64,000 nt of DNA from assembly GCF_008919445.1 (NCBI RefSeq), contig NZ_VSLG01000007.1:1-64000 (forward strand), given 5' to 3'. Position 1 is the stretch's first letter; every line of letters starts with the position of its first letter. The translations under genes were made by a program, and so were the position numbers. Below, piece after piece: positions 25,163-33,438 of this stretch. Origin of the DNA: Serinicoccus kebangsaanensis (GTDB taxonomy: Bacteria; Actinomycetota; Actinomycetes; Actinomycetales; Dermatophilaceae). Below the pieces are notes generated by a model. That model saw only the letters and a list, made by a program, of their open reading frames with translations, ran no database searches and had not been told where the DNA came from.

Positions 25163-26259
25163 GCACCACCCAGGCCCTGCTGGTCAGCCTGGTGCTGCTG
25201 ATCGCCAACGGCTTCTTCGTGGGAGCCGAGTTCGCCGTGGTCGCCGCGAAGCGGCACCGGCTGGAGGAGCGCGCCGAGGCCGGGAGCCGCGCGGCCCGGG
25301 CCGCCGTGGACGCCTCGCGCGAGCTCTCGCTCATGCTCGCCGGTGCGCAGCTGGGCATCACCCTGTGCACCCTGGCGCTGGGCGCCCTGGCCAAGCCGGC
25401 CGTCGCCTACCTGCTCGAGCCGGTGATCCACGCCCTGGGCGTCCCCGACGTGGCGGTGCACGCCATCGCCGTCGTCATCGCGGTCTCGATCGTCGTCTTC
25501 CTGCACATGGTGGTCGGTGAGATGGCGCCCAAGTCCTGGGCCATCTCCCACCCCGAGAGCTCGGCGATGATGCTGGCGCTGCCGTTCCGCGCCTTCACCT
25601 GGCTCGCCAGGCCGGTGCTCTGGCTGATGAACACGCTGGCCAACCTGCTGCTGCGGATCGGTGGCATCGACCCGGTGGACGCGCTGGGCAACGCCCAGAC
25701 GCCCGCCGACCTGCAGCTGCTGCTGGCCCAGTCCTACGAGCACGGTGTGCTGGAGGACGCGGACCACCAGATCCTCACCGGCGCCCTGCGGCTGGAGGAG
25801 GAGACGGTCGAGGCGGTGATGTTCCCCACCACCGACGCGGTGACCGTCCCCCGGACCGCCACCGCGGCCGACGTGGAGCACATCAGTCACGACAGCGGCC
25901 GGTCCCGCCTCTTCGTGGTGGAGCCGACCGGGCGCCAGGGCCAGCAGCGCATCCGCGGGCTGGTCCACGTCCGCGACGCCATCCTGGCCTCCGCCCAGGG
26001 GCGTGGCGACCGGTCGCTGGGCGACTTCCTGCAGCCGGTGGCCTCCCTCCCCGCCTCGATGCCGTTGATCGATGCGGTCTCGAGCCTGCGGCAGCAGCGC
26101 GGTCAGCTGGCCCTGGTGCGCGACGACGCGGGCCGCGTGGTGGGCATGGCCTCGATGGAGGACATCCTGGAGCAGATCCTCGGCGAGTTCGACGACGAGT
26201 CGGACCCCGACACAACGGACGAGGCGGTCACCGCCCGGGCCCAGCCCTCCCCCGCCTGA
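25159..26259 (+). CDS. CNNM/CorC-family transporter with CBS domains (second of pair)
   Basis: A 366-residue paralogue of the preceding gene: FFVGAEFAVVAAKRHRLEERA, GAQLGITLCTLALGALAKPAV and VVGEMAPKSWAISHP in the membrane domain, then two CBS domains ending DAGRVVGMASMEDILEQILGEFDDE. It lacks the C-terminal CorC-HlyC domain present in its neighbour, ending in a short disordered tail. Paired genes of unequal length are common in actinobacteria and may form a heteromer. GTG overlaps the upstream stop. It is the last gene before the copper/Nuo segment. Confidence 0.88.
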   Translation: MSTTQALLVSLVLLIANGFFVGAEFAVVAAKRHRLEERAEAGSRAARAAVDASRELSLMLAGAQLGITLCTLALGALAKPAVAYLLEPVIHALGVPDVAVHAIAVVIAVSIVVFLHMVVGEMAPKSWAISHPESSAMMLALPFRAFTWLARPVLWLMNTLANLLLRIGGIDPVDALGNAQTPADLQLLLAQSYEHGVLEDADHQILTGALRLEEETVEAVMFPTTDAVTVPRTATAADVEHISHDSGRSRLFVVEPTGRQGQQRIRGLVHVRDAILASAQGRGDRSLGDFLQPVASLPASMPLIDAVSSLRQQRGQLALVRDDAGRVVGMASMEDILEQILGEFDDESDPDTTDEAVTARAQPSPA

Positions 26260-26429
26260 CTGAGACCCGGACCGCAGCTTGCCCGAAGGCCGGAAGCAGC
26301 GACGACGGAGACCGTCCTTCGCGCAGGCCGGCACAGAAGCAGCCCTCGCATGCGTGTCTCCGTCTGCTCGCGCTGCCCGGGTACGCACGACAGGCGACTC
26401 ATCCTGTGACCGAGCGCGACGACCTCCAG
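26260..26429. other. Non-coding spacer marking the left edge of the copper/Nuo segment
   Basis: No convincing reading frame, hairpin terminator or direct repeat is visible in these 170 bases between the CNNM operon and the copper promoter. No tRNA, integrase or attachment-site duplication was seen. Confidence 0.5.
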
Positions 26430-26458
26430 TTGCTGGATACCCCATGGGGGTATAGAGT
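26430..26458 (+). promoter_or_regulatory. Copper-type promoter with CsoR-like palindrome
   Basis: TTGCTG (26430-26435) and TAGAGT (26453-26458) form -35 and -10 elements with a 17-base spacer. Between them lies the palindrome ATACCCC-ATG-GGGGTAT (26437-26453). TACCCC/GGGGTA half sites are those of CsoR/RcnR-type metal repressors, so a repressor would sit exactly on the core promoter and be released by Cu(I). No csoR gene lies in the window, so the regulator must be elsewhere. Confidence 0.75.
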
Positions 26459-26496
26459 GCAACCGTCAGGACCCAACGACGTGAGGAGATCAGGAC

Positions 26497-26709
26497 ATGG
26501 CGACCACGACCGAGTTTCAGGTGACCGGGATGACCTGCGGACACTGCGAGGGATCGGTACGATCCGAGGTCTCGCAGGTCCCGGGCGTCACCGCGATCGA
26601 GGTCAGTGCTCAGACCGGGCAACTGGCCGTGACCAGCGAGCAGCCGGTCGATGATGCCGCCGTGATCGCGGCGGTCGACGAGGCTGGCTACGCCGCTGTC
26701 AGGAGCTGA
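26497..26709 (+). CDS. copZ: Copper chaperone CopZ (heavy-metal-associated domain)
   Basis: A 70-residue single HMA domain with the Cu(I) site MTCGHC (residues 12-17) and the ferredoxin-like beta-alpha-beta-beta-alpha-beta pattern. It would carry cytosolic Cu(I) to the ATPase CopA encoded two genes downstream. A GTGAGGAG Shine-Dalgarno lies eight bases before the ATG. It is the first gene after the copper-type promoter and is followed one base later by the next start. Confidence 0.93.
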   Translation: MATTTEFQVTGMTCGHCEGSVRSEVSQVPGVTAIEVSAQTGQLAVTSEQPVDDAAVIAAVDEAGYAAVRS

Positions 26710-26710
26710 G

Positions 26711-27703
26711 ATGCAGGCGCCTGCGCGGCTCGGCCTCTACTCCGCCGGGCTGGTGGCCGTGTTCGCCGTGGCGTTCGCCACGGCGGGCGCGGTCGTCCCT
26801 GCCGACACCGTGCAGGCCTGGGCAGAGGGCAGCGGCGACCACGCCACCCACGACCAGGCAGCAGAGGATGTGACCGGCGCGGGCGGACGCGCCGGCCACG
26901 ACGCGGCCCCGTCGCCCCTAGGACTGGGCGTGGCCTCCGACGGCTACCAGCTCACCGGCATCAGTGCCCCGACCGGCGCCGGCACCGACGGAGAGCTGTC
27001 GCTGACGGTGACCGGACCCGACGGGGCAGCAGTGACGGACTTCGAGACCGAGCACGAGGAGGAGCTGCACCTGATCGTCGTCCGCGCCGACGGGCAGCAG
27101 TTCCGCCACGTGCACCCCGAGAGGGACGCCGACGGCGCCTGGTCGATCCCGTGGCAGTGGGACGCGGCCGGCAGCTACCGGGTGTTCGCGGACTTCGTGC
27201 CCGGCCAGACCGGGGAGGGCATCACGCTCTCGACCACGCTGCAGGTGCCCGGCGACTACGCCTCGGTACCGGCCGAACCACTCGCCGAGACCACCGTGGA
27301 CGGCTTCGACGTCGCGGTGACCGGTGACCTGGTCGCGGGCGAGTCCTCGGCGCTGACCATGACTATCACCCGCGACGGGGAGCCGGTCACGACGCTGGAG
27401 CCCTACCTGGGCGCGTACGGGCACCTGGTCGCGCTGCGCGACGGCGACCTGGCCTACCTGCACGTCCACCCCCACGGCGACGCACCTGCCGCCGGGCAGA
27501 CGTCGGGACCGGAGGTCGCGTTCGATGTCACCGCGCCGACCGAGGGGCGATACCTGTTGTTCCTGGACTTCCAGACGGGCGGCCAGGTGCACACCGCGCC
27601 GCTGGTGATCGACACCGCCGGCACCAGCAGCGGCGGCCCGACCAGCACCGGCGACGGGCAGCGTCAGGACGAGCACGAGGCAGGAGAGGACCATGACCAC
27701 TGA
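26711..27703 (+). CDS. Membrane-anchored copper-operon protein with duplicated HxHP domain
   Basis: A 330-residue protein with an N-terminal membrane helix (about 8-30), a His-containing linker (HATHDQ, GHD) and two similar beta-rich domains. Each carries an HVHP motif (133-136 and 251-254) in the context HL-V-R-G...HVHP...G-Y--F-DF--G. The C-terminus is Asp/Glu/His-rich and ends HDH. Placement between copZ and copA and the paired His motifs point to extracytoplasmic copper binding, for instance receiving Cu(I) from CopA. No named enzyme family is assigned. Its 3' end overlaps copA by 11 bases. Confidence 0.7.
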   Translation: MQAPARLGLYSAGLVAVFAVAFATAGAVVPADTVQAWAEGSGDHATHDQAAEDVTGAGGRAGHDAAPSPLGLGVASDGYQLTGISAPTGAGTDGELSLTVTGPDGAAVTDFETEHEEELHLIVVRADGQQFRHVHPERDADGAWSIPWQWDAAGSYRVFADFVPGQTGEGITLSTTLQVPGDYASVPAEPLAETTVDGFDVAVTGDLVAGESSALTMTITRDGEPVTTLEPYLGAYGHLVALRDGDLAYLHVHPHGDAPAAGQTSGPEVAFDVTAPTEGRYLLFLDFQTGGQVHTAPLVIDTAGTSSGGPTSTGDGQRQDEHEAGEDHDH

Positions 27704-30089
27704 GAACGCGAGTACGGGCGGCATCGGTACGGAGAACGTCGGTGCCGGGAGCGTCGGCACCAGGGTCGATCTGACCGGCGTCGAGCTGCAGATCGGTGGC
27801 ATGACGTGTGCGTCGTGCGCGAACCGGATCGAGAAGAAGCTGAACAAGCTCGACGGCATCACCGCGAGCGTGAACTACGCGACCGAGAAGGCCAGCGTCA
27901 CCGCCCCGGAGGGCTATGACCCGCAGCTGCTGATCGCGGAGGTGGAGAAGACCGGCTACACCGCCGAGCTCCCTACCCCCAAGGGTGAGAAGCCCAGCGA
28001 CGGGGATGAGGGCGAGTCCCGTGAGGACGCCGAGCTGCGCACGCTGCGCCAGCGGCTCATCGGTTCGGCGGTGCTCGCGGTCCCGGTGATCGCGATGGCG
28101 ATGATCCCGGCGTTGCAGTTCGACTACTGGGGTTTCGCCTCCCTGGTCCTGGCCGCACCCGTGGTGGTGTGGGCGGGGTGGCCGTTCCACAAGGCGGCCT
28201 GGATGAACCTCAAGCACGGTGCCGCCACGATGGACACGCTCATCTCCGTGGGCACGAGCGCGGCGATGATCTGGTCGATCGTGGCGCTGTTCTTCGGCAC
28301 CGCCGGCGACCGCGGCGTGGTCCACCCGTTCGAGCTCACCATTTCCCGCTCCGACGGCCTCGGGCACATCTACCTGGAGGTCGCCGCCGGGGTGATCACG
28401 TTCATCCTGCTGGGCCGCTACTTCGAGAAGCGTTCCAAGCGCCGCGCCGGAGCAGCCCTCCGTGCGCTGCTCGAGCTCGGCGCGAAGGAGGTCTCCGTCC
28501 TGCGGGGCGGCAAGGAGGAGCGGATCTCCACTGAGGAGTTGAGCGTCGGGGACGAGTTCGTGGTTCGGCCCGGCGAGAAGATCGCCACCGACGGCACCAT
28601 CACCTCCGGTTCCAGCGCCATCGATGCGTCCTTGCTCACCGGCGAGTCGGTCCCGGTCGAGGTCGGCGAGGGCGACAGTGTCACCGGCGCGACCGTCAAC
28701 GCCGGCGGACGCCTCGTCGTCCGCGCCACCCGCGTCGGGTCCGACACCCAGCTGGCGCAGATGGCCAAGCTCGTCGAGGACGCCCAGTCCGGCAAGGCCG
28801 AGATCCAGCGCCTGGCCGACCGCGTCTCCGGGGTGTTCGTGCCGATCGCGATCGCGATCGCCGTCGCCGCTCTCGGCGCCTGGATCGGTGCCGGGTTCCC
28901 GCTCAGTGCCGGGTTCACCGCCGCCGTGGCGGTGCTGATCATCGCCTGCCCGTGCGCCCTGGGCCTGGCCACCCCGACCGCGCTGCTGGTCGGCACCGGC
29001 CGCGGCGCCCAGATGGGTGTGCTCATCAAGGGCCCCGAGGTGCTGGAGTCCACCCGCAAGGTCGACACGATCGTCCTGGACAAGACCGGCACCGTCACCA
29101 CCGGCAAGATGACCCTGACCGACGTGATCACCGCCGACGACACCGACCGGGCCGAGCTGCTGCGCCTGGCCGGCGGGCTGGAGGACTACTCCGAGCACCC
29201 CATCGCCCAGGCCGTCGCCACCGGCGCCGTCGCCGAGGTCGGCGACCTGCCGACCCCGGAGTCCTTCGACAACATCGAGGGCAAGGGCGTCCAAGGCGTC
29301 ATCGACGGCCACGCCGTCCTGGCCGGCCGCGAGTCGCTGCTGGCGGACTGGTCGATCCACCTCGACGAGGACCTCAAGGCCGCGAAGCAGGCCGCCGAGG
29401 CCGAGGGCAAGACGGCCATCGCTGTCGGCTGGGACGGGGCAGCCCGCGGCGTGCTGGTCGTGTCCGACCAGATCAAGCCCACCTCTGCCGAGGCGATCCG
29501 CCAGTTCACCGACCTGGGGCTGACGCCGGTGCTGCTGACCGGCGACAACCAGGCCGTGGCTCAGCAGGTCGCCGCCGAGGTCGGCATCACCCAGGTGATC
29601 GCCGAAGTCATGCCCAAGGACAAGGTCGATGTCGTCGCCCGCCTGCAGGGCGAGGGCAAGGTCGTCGCCATGGTGGGCGACGGCGTCAACGACGCCCCCG
29701 CCCTGGCTCAGGCCGACCTCGGCCTGGCGATGGGGACCGGCACCGACGTCGCGATCGAGGCCGCCGACATCACCCTGGTGCGCGGCGACCTGCGCGCCGC
29801 CGCGGACGCGATCCGGCTGTCGCGCAAGACGCTGGGCACGATCAAGACCAACCTGTTCTGGGCCTTCGCCTACAACACCGCCGCCATCCCCCTGGCCGCC
29901 TTCGGGCTGCTCAACCCCATGCTCGCCGGTGCCGCGATGGCCCTCTCGTCGGTGTTCGTCGTCTCCAACAGCCTGCGGCTGCGGACCTTCAAGGCCAAGG
30001 CCGACGACCAGGCCGCACCCGCCGGCGGCACTCCGACACCGGCACGTGCACCCGTGGACGCGCCGTCGACAGCAGGCTCGGCGCGCTGA
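27693..30089 (+). CDS. copA: Copper-exporting P1B-type ATPase CopA
   Basis: A 798-residue P1B-1 ATPase. It has one N-terminal metal-binding domain (MTCASC, Cys39/Cys42), eight membrane helices with the ion-path CPC (about residue 420), the actuator TGES, the phosphorylation loop DKTGT (about 462), the nucleotide-domain SEHPIA and the hinge [10 protein letters not shown]. Conserved Tyr-Asn and Met-Ser residues in the last two helices ([11 protein letters not shown] and [12 protein letters not shown]) specify Cu(I). It pumps Cu(I) out of the cytosol. Only 9 bases separate it from the nuoA-like gene, so transcription likely continues. Confidence 0.95.
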   Translation: MTTENASTGGIGTENVGAGSVGTRVDLTGVELQIGGMTCASCANRIEKKLNKLDGITASVNYATEKASVTAPEGYDPQLLIAEVEKTGYTAELPTPKGEKPSDGDEGESREDAELRTLRQRLIGSAVLAVPVIAMAMIPALQFDYWGFASLVLAAPVVVWAGWPFHKAAWMNLKHGAATMDTLISVGTSAAMIWSIVALFFGTAGDRGVVHPFELTISRSDGLGHIYLEVAAGVITFILLGRYFEKRSKRRAGAALRALLELGAKEVSVLRGGKEERISTEELSVGDEFVVRPGEKIATDGTITSGSSAIDASLLTGESVPVEVGEGDSVTGATVNAGGRLVVRATRVGSDTQLAQMAKLVEDAQSGKAEIQRLADRVSGVFVPIAIAIAVAALGAWIGAGFPLSAGFTAAVAVLIIACPCALGLATPTALLVGTGRGAQMGVLIKGPEVLESTRKVDTIVLDKTGTVTTGKMTLTDVITADDTDRAELLRLAGGLEDYSEHPIAQAVATGAVAEVGDLPTPESFDNIEGKGVQGVIDGHAVLAGRESLLADWSIHLDEDLKAAKQAAEAEGKTAIAVGWDGAARGVLVVSDQIKPTSAEAIRQFTDLGLTPVLLTGDNQAVAQQVAAEVGITQVIAEVMPKDKVDVVARLQGEGKVVAMVGDGVNDAPALAQADLGLAMGTGTDVAIEAADITLVRGDLRAAADAIRLSRKTLGTIKTNLFWAFAYNTAAIPLAAFGLLNPMLAGAAMALSSVFVVSNSLRLRTFKAKADDQAAPAGGTPTPARAPVDAPSTAGSAR

Positions 30090-30098
30090 GGGCGATCG

Positions 30099-30443
30099 AT
30101 GTATCTCGGGATCATCGTGGTGGCTGCCGTCGTCGTGACCTCGGTGCTGGGGATGTATGCCCTGCACCGGGCGACGACGCTGGCCGCGCATCCCCTGCAC
30201 GCCTTGCCCTTCGAGTCGGGATCTGTCCCCCAGCAACATGCTCTGTCCCGCTACCACGTGCGGTGGTACGTCGCGTCAGTGATCTTCCTCGCCTTCGACG
30301 TGGAGATGCTCTTCATGTACCCCTGGGCCGTTGTCGTGGTCCAGGTCGGGGTGTCCGCGATCCTGGAGATGTTCCTCTTCCTCGGCGCCCTGTTCGTCGC
30401 CGTTCTCTGGGCCTGGCGCGAGGGGGCGTTCCGATGGGTCTGA
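30099..30443 (+). CDS. nuoA: NuoA-like membrane subunit
   Basis: A 114-residue protein with three membrane helices. The loop/TM2 motif FDVEMLFMYPWA (from residue 66) is the NuoA signature, with both acidic residues of the family (Asp67, Glu69) kept. In complex I NuoA sits at the junction of membrane arm and quinone module. It follows copA by 9 bases and its 3' end overlaps the next gene by 10 bases. As there is no NADH module here, the usual enzyme name should not be applied. Confidence 0.88.
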   Translation: MYLGIIVVAAVVVTSVLGMYALHRATTLAAHPLHALPFESGSVPQQHALSRYHVRWYVASVIFLAFDVEMLFMYPWAVVVVQVGVSAILEMFLFLGALFVAVLWAWREGAFRWV

Positions 30444-31597
30444 GGGACGCCATGGCCAGGTCGGCGGCCCGCCACGCGCACGTCCTGGTCGTGGAGACAC
30501 CCGGGTGGGACGGGACCCGAATGGCTGCCGAGCGCGCGGTGCTGGACCGCGGGTGGCGGCTCGCCCGGTCACCGGCAGACGCGGACGTCCTTGTCGTCTG
30601 CGGGTCGCCCGGTCCGACGCTGAACGAGGCGGTAGACCTTGTATGGCACCAGATGCCGGGCCCGCGGGTGCGGGTCGACATCCGCGACCGTAGCGATGTC
30701 TCCCCAGCCCTCGTGGACGCGCAGGCCAGGTTGCTCGACGAGGACCGCCACCGGCGCGACGCCCATGATCGTCCCGAGGCGCCAGACCTGCTCGACGGGC
30801 GCCGAACTGGCGACGGGGCAGGGCACCGGGGGTCCGAGGATCCTGGGGCAGGCGAAGCCCCGCAAAGGAGTGAGGACCACCGGAACGACGACCACGTCGA
30901 GGGGCACGCAGACCACGACGCCCACGCGGGTCACGGGGACATGGGGATGTCGCCGGGTGGCATCCGCCTGGCGGAGGGGGCTGAAGACCGGGACGGGCTG
31001 GAGATGGACCTCCTCGAGGTGCGGCTGGGGCCGGTCTTGCCGCACTGGCCGGCAGGCCTGGTGCTGCACTGCTCGCTGCAGGGGGACATCGTCACGGACG
31101 CGCGCGCCGAGGTGGTCAGCGCCGCGGACCAGGGTGGAGATCGGGTTGGGCCGCGGGCCAGGGCGCTGGACCAGGTCGTGTCCATGCTGACGATCGCCGG
31201 GTGGGACGACGCAGCGGAGCAGGCCCGGCGGGTCCGAGACTCCTCACCAGTCAGTAGGGTCGGGCGAGCAGGGCTCGCGCGGCTGCGGCGTCGGGTGCGT
31301 CGCTCCTGGCCGTTGCGCTGGTCGATGCGTGGCCTGGGACCACTGACCGCGGACGACGTCCGTCTCCTTGGCCTTCCCGCGGACGTCGCGGGTGATGCCT
31401 ACGACCGGCTCGTCGGTCTGCTGGCGCGCGCTGAGGCGGCGCCGCCGCCCGAGGACCGTCCAGGGATCCCGGTCGACGAACTGGCCGGGGTGGTCGTGGG
31501 TCTGGACCTCGCCGCCGTGCGTCTCATCATCGCCGGTCTCGACGTCGGCCCGCGGCGCGCCGCTCTGGGAGCTCTGCCGGAGGCAAACCGTGGGTGA
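30434..31597 (+). CDS. Degenerate NuoB-NuoD-like fusion with His-rich linker
   Basis: A 387-residue protein. Residues 14-85 follow the NuoB fold (ARSPADADVLVVCGSPGPT, then VDLVWHQMPGPRVRVDI) but lack all cluster N2 cysteines: the usual CC pair position reads ETPGWDG. Residues 100-170 are a charged linker with nine His between 149 and 167 (DHRNDDHVEGH, ADHDAHAGH). Residues 190-225 match the start of NuoD (LEVRLGPVLPHWPAGLVL then QGDIV), and MRGLGPLTADDVRLLGLP recalls a later NuoD segment. The quinone-site and NiFe-type motifs are absent. Redox activity is therefore unlikely; a structural or metal-sensing cap is an inference. Confidence 0.65.
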   Translation: MGLRDAMARSAARHAHVLVVETPGWDGTRMAAERAVLDRGWRLARSPADADVLVVCGSPGPTLNEAVDLVWHQMPGPRVRVDIRDRSDVSPALVDAQARLLDEDRHRRDAHDRPEAPDLLDGRRTGDGAGHRGSEDPGAGEAPQRSEDHRNDDHVEGHADHDAHAGHGDMGMSPGGIRLAEGAEDRDGLEMDLLEVRLGPVLPHWPAGLVLHCSLQGDIVTDARAEVVSAADQGGDRVGPRARALDQVVSMLTIAGWDDAAEQARRVRDSSPVSRVGRAGLARLRRRVRRSWPLRWSMRGLGPLTADDVRLLGLPADVAGDAYDRLVGLLARAEAAPPPEDRPGIPVDELAGVVVGLDLAAVRLIIAGLDVGPRRAALGALPEANRG

Positions 31598-32570
31598 GTC
31601 GCTCGAGTCCTCGCTCCCGCGGGACGGGGTCCTACCGGTCGTCACTGTCGCGCCCGGCTGGGGGATCGGGGTGGTGGCCGTGCTCGGCGCCCTGGTCATC
31701 GTCGCGGCTGTGCTCGATGGCGTCCTGTGCGCGCGCTCTGCGGGATCATCGCTGGGTGTCGGCGGCGGAGCTGGCCGGCCGTTGGGCGAGGCGGCTCGGT
31801 TGATGCGGCAGCGCCGCCGCACCACCGTGCAGGCTGACACCCTGCTCTGGCGCGTCGGTGGAGCTGGGCTCGTCGTCGCAGCGGCCCTGATGGTTGCGGT
31901 GGTGCCCCTGGGCCGGTGGACGGTCGCCGACCTCGACGTGGGCGTCGTCTGGTTCAACGCGATGGACGTCATGGTCTGGGCCGTGGTGTGGCTGACCGGG
32001 TGGGGCGCCAACTCGACGCACGCGCTGGTCGGGGGGTACCGGTTCCTGGCGCATGGCCTGGGTTACGAGTTGCCTCTGATGTTTGCCCTCGTCGCCCCGG
32101 CGATCGCTGCGGGAAGCCTCAACGTCGGCATGGTCGCCGCCGCGCAGGACGGGGTGTGGTTCGCCGTCTGGATGCCGGTGGCGTTCGCTGTATACCTGCT
32201 GGGGGTGGCCGGATTCTCGGTGTGGGGGCCGTTCGCCCCGGCGCTGGGTGTTGACATCGCCGGCGGCGTGCGGGCCGAGCTGTCCGGGGTGGACCGGCTG
32301 CTGTTCGAGACAGGACGCTACGCGCTGCTCGCCGCCGGGGCAGCCTTCGCGGTTCCGATGTTTCTGGGCGGTGGGGCCGGGCCGGTGCTGCCGGGCTGGG
32401 CCTGGGTCCTGCTCAAGACCCTGGCCGTGCTCTCCCTGCTGGTCTGGGCACGCCGCAAGCTCCCCGCCCTGCGTCCGGACACGTTCATGGAGCTGGGCTG
32501 GTTGGTGCTGCTCCCCGCAGTGCTGGTGCAGGACCTGCTCGTCGCCGTCGTCGCGGTATGGAGGTCCTGA
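31590..32570 (+). CDS. nuoH: NuoH-like membrane subunit
   Basis: A 326-residue, eight-helix NuoH homologue: GGYRFLAHGLGYELPLMFALVAPAI corresponds to the conserved helix with SYELP, and MELGWLVLLPAVLVQ to the C-terminal helix. The acidic quinone-channel loop (PFDLPEAE in normal NuoH) is replaced by ALGVDIAGGVRAELSG, and the MAEY element by LLAAGAAF. The link from quinone site to proton path is thus altered. GTG at 31590 has GGAGG nine bases upstream and overlaps the preceding stop by eight bases. Confidence 0.82.
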   Translation: MGESLESSLPRDGVLPVVTVAPGWGIGVVAVLGALVIVAAVLDGVLCARSAGSSLGVGGGAGRPLGEAARLMRQRRRTTVQADTLLWRVGGAGLVVAAALMVAVVPLGRWTVADLDVGVVWFNAMDVMVWAVVWLTGWGANSTHALVGGYRFLAHGLGYELPLMFALVAPAIAAGSLNVGMVAAAQDGVWFAVWMPVAFAVYLLGVAGFSVWGPFAPALGVDIAGGVRAELSGVDRLLFETGRYALLAAGAAFAVPMFLGGGAGPVLPGWAWVLLKTLAVLSLLVWARRKLPALRPDTFMELGWLVLLPAVLVQDLLVAVVAVWRS

Positions 32571-33139
32571 CCGTGGTGGTCGTCGACGTCGCTTTCTGGG
32601 TGCTGGGTCTGGTGGCGGTCCTGGGCGGTGCGGTGGTCTTCGTCGTGGACTCGATGGCCCGGGCCACGTACGGCCTCGCCGTGTCCTTCGTCGCGGTAGG
32701 GGTGCAGGTGCTGATGCTTCAGCAGAGCTATGTCGGCGTGGTCATCATCCTCATGATGGTCATGGAGATGGCGGTCATGGCGGTCTACATGGTGATGTTC
32801 ATGGGGATGAACCCGGCCCTGATGCCGATGAGCATGGTGCACAGCAACCGGACCGCCCTCGCCGCAGCGGTTCTGGCCTTCCTCATCCTGGCGGCCGGGA
32901 TCCTGCTGGTGGACTGGCCCACCCGTCGGGGCAATCCTCAACCCGACGTCACGGTGGCGTTGGGTGAAGCTCTCATGGGGCGGCAGATGCTGGTCATGGC
33001 CGTCATCAGCCCGGTCATGGTCGCCACCATCGTGGCCGGGGTGGTGCTCGCCGCGCCCCGCACCCGGTACGACCGGCTCGGCGACGACCTAAGGCGGCGC
33101 CCGGCCGACGACCACCAGCCCGGTGGGGTGGGCCGATGA
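32558..33139 (+). CDS. nuoJ: NuoJ-like membrane subunit with Met-rich helix
   Basis: A 193-residue protein with five predicted helices, in the NuoJ place between H and K. TM1-TM3 follow the NuoJ pattern (DSMARATYGLAVSFVAVGVQ, then SYVGVVIILMM). Residues 66-93 contain 12 methionines in 28 positions, including MVMFMGM and MPMSM, far above the normal Leu/Val/Phe-rich NuoJ helix. Methionine clusters bind Cu(I)/Ag(I) in copper proteins, so copper binding is conceivable but unproven. It starts inside the nuoH 3' end (13-base overlap). Confidence 0.82.
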   Translation: MEVLTVVVVDVAFWVLGLVAVLGGAVVFVVDSMARATYGLAVSFVAVGVQVLMLQQSYVGVVIILMMVMEMAVMAVYMVMFMGMNPALMPMSMVHSNRTALAAAVLAFLILAAGILLVDWPTRRGNPQPDVTVALGEALMGRQMLVMAVISPVMVATIVAGVVLAAPRTRYDRLGDDLRRRPADDHQPGGVGR

Positions 33140-33438
33140 CCCTGGAAGCCGCTCTGCTCATCGCCGCGGCGATCTTCTCCGTCGGTCTCTACGGCGCGAT
33201 CTCTCAACAGGTCGTGGTGATGGTGATGATGGGCCTGGAGCTGATGATCAACGCGGTCATCCTCGCCGCGGCCGCCTGCTGGTGGTTCCTGGCGCCCGAC
33301 CCTACGGGACAGGTCTTGCTCCTGGTCATCATCGCCGCGATGACGCTGGAGATGGCTATGGGGTTCGCCGTCGCCACCTTGCTGCACCGGTCCCGCCGGG
33401 TCGACATGACCGACATGGCGACGGACCTCACCCGATGA
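33136..33438 (+). CDS. nuoK: NuoK-like membrane subunit
   Basis: A 100-residue, three-helix NuoK/MrpC-type subunit. Both membrane glutamates of the complex I proton path are present: Glu35 in MMGLELMINAV and Glu72 in MTLEMAMGF, equivalent to Glu36/Glu72 of E. coli. This argues that ion translocation is retained. The ATG overlaps the nuoJ stop (ATGA) and the stop overlaps nuoL (ATGA). Confidence 0.9.
   Translation: MTLEAALLIAAAIFSVGLYGAISQQVVVMVMMGLELMINAVILAAAACWWFLAPDPTGQVLLLVIIAAMTLEMAMGFAVATLLHRSRRVDMTDMATDLTR

Noticed and set aside
26260-26429. Integration site (att) at the left edge of the copper/Nuo segment
   Set aside because: No tRNA, integrase or matching direct repeat was found at either edge.
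27528-30257. A 909-codon open frame on the minus strand opposite copA
   Set aside because: Its composition (runs of Gly, Asp, Arg, His) is that of the antisense of a GC-rich gene; copA on the other strand has all family motifs.
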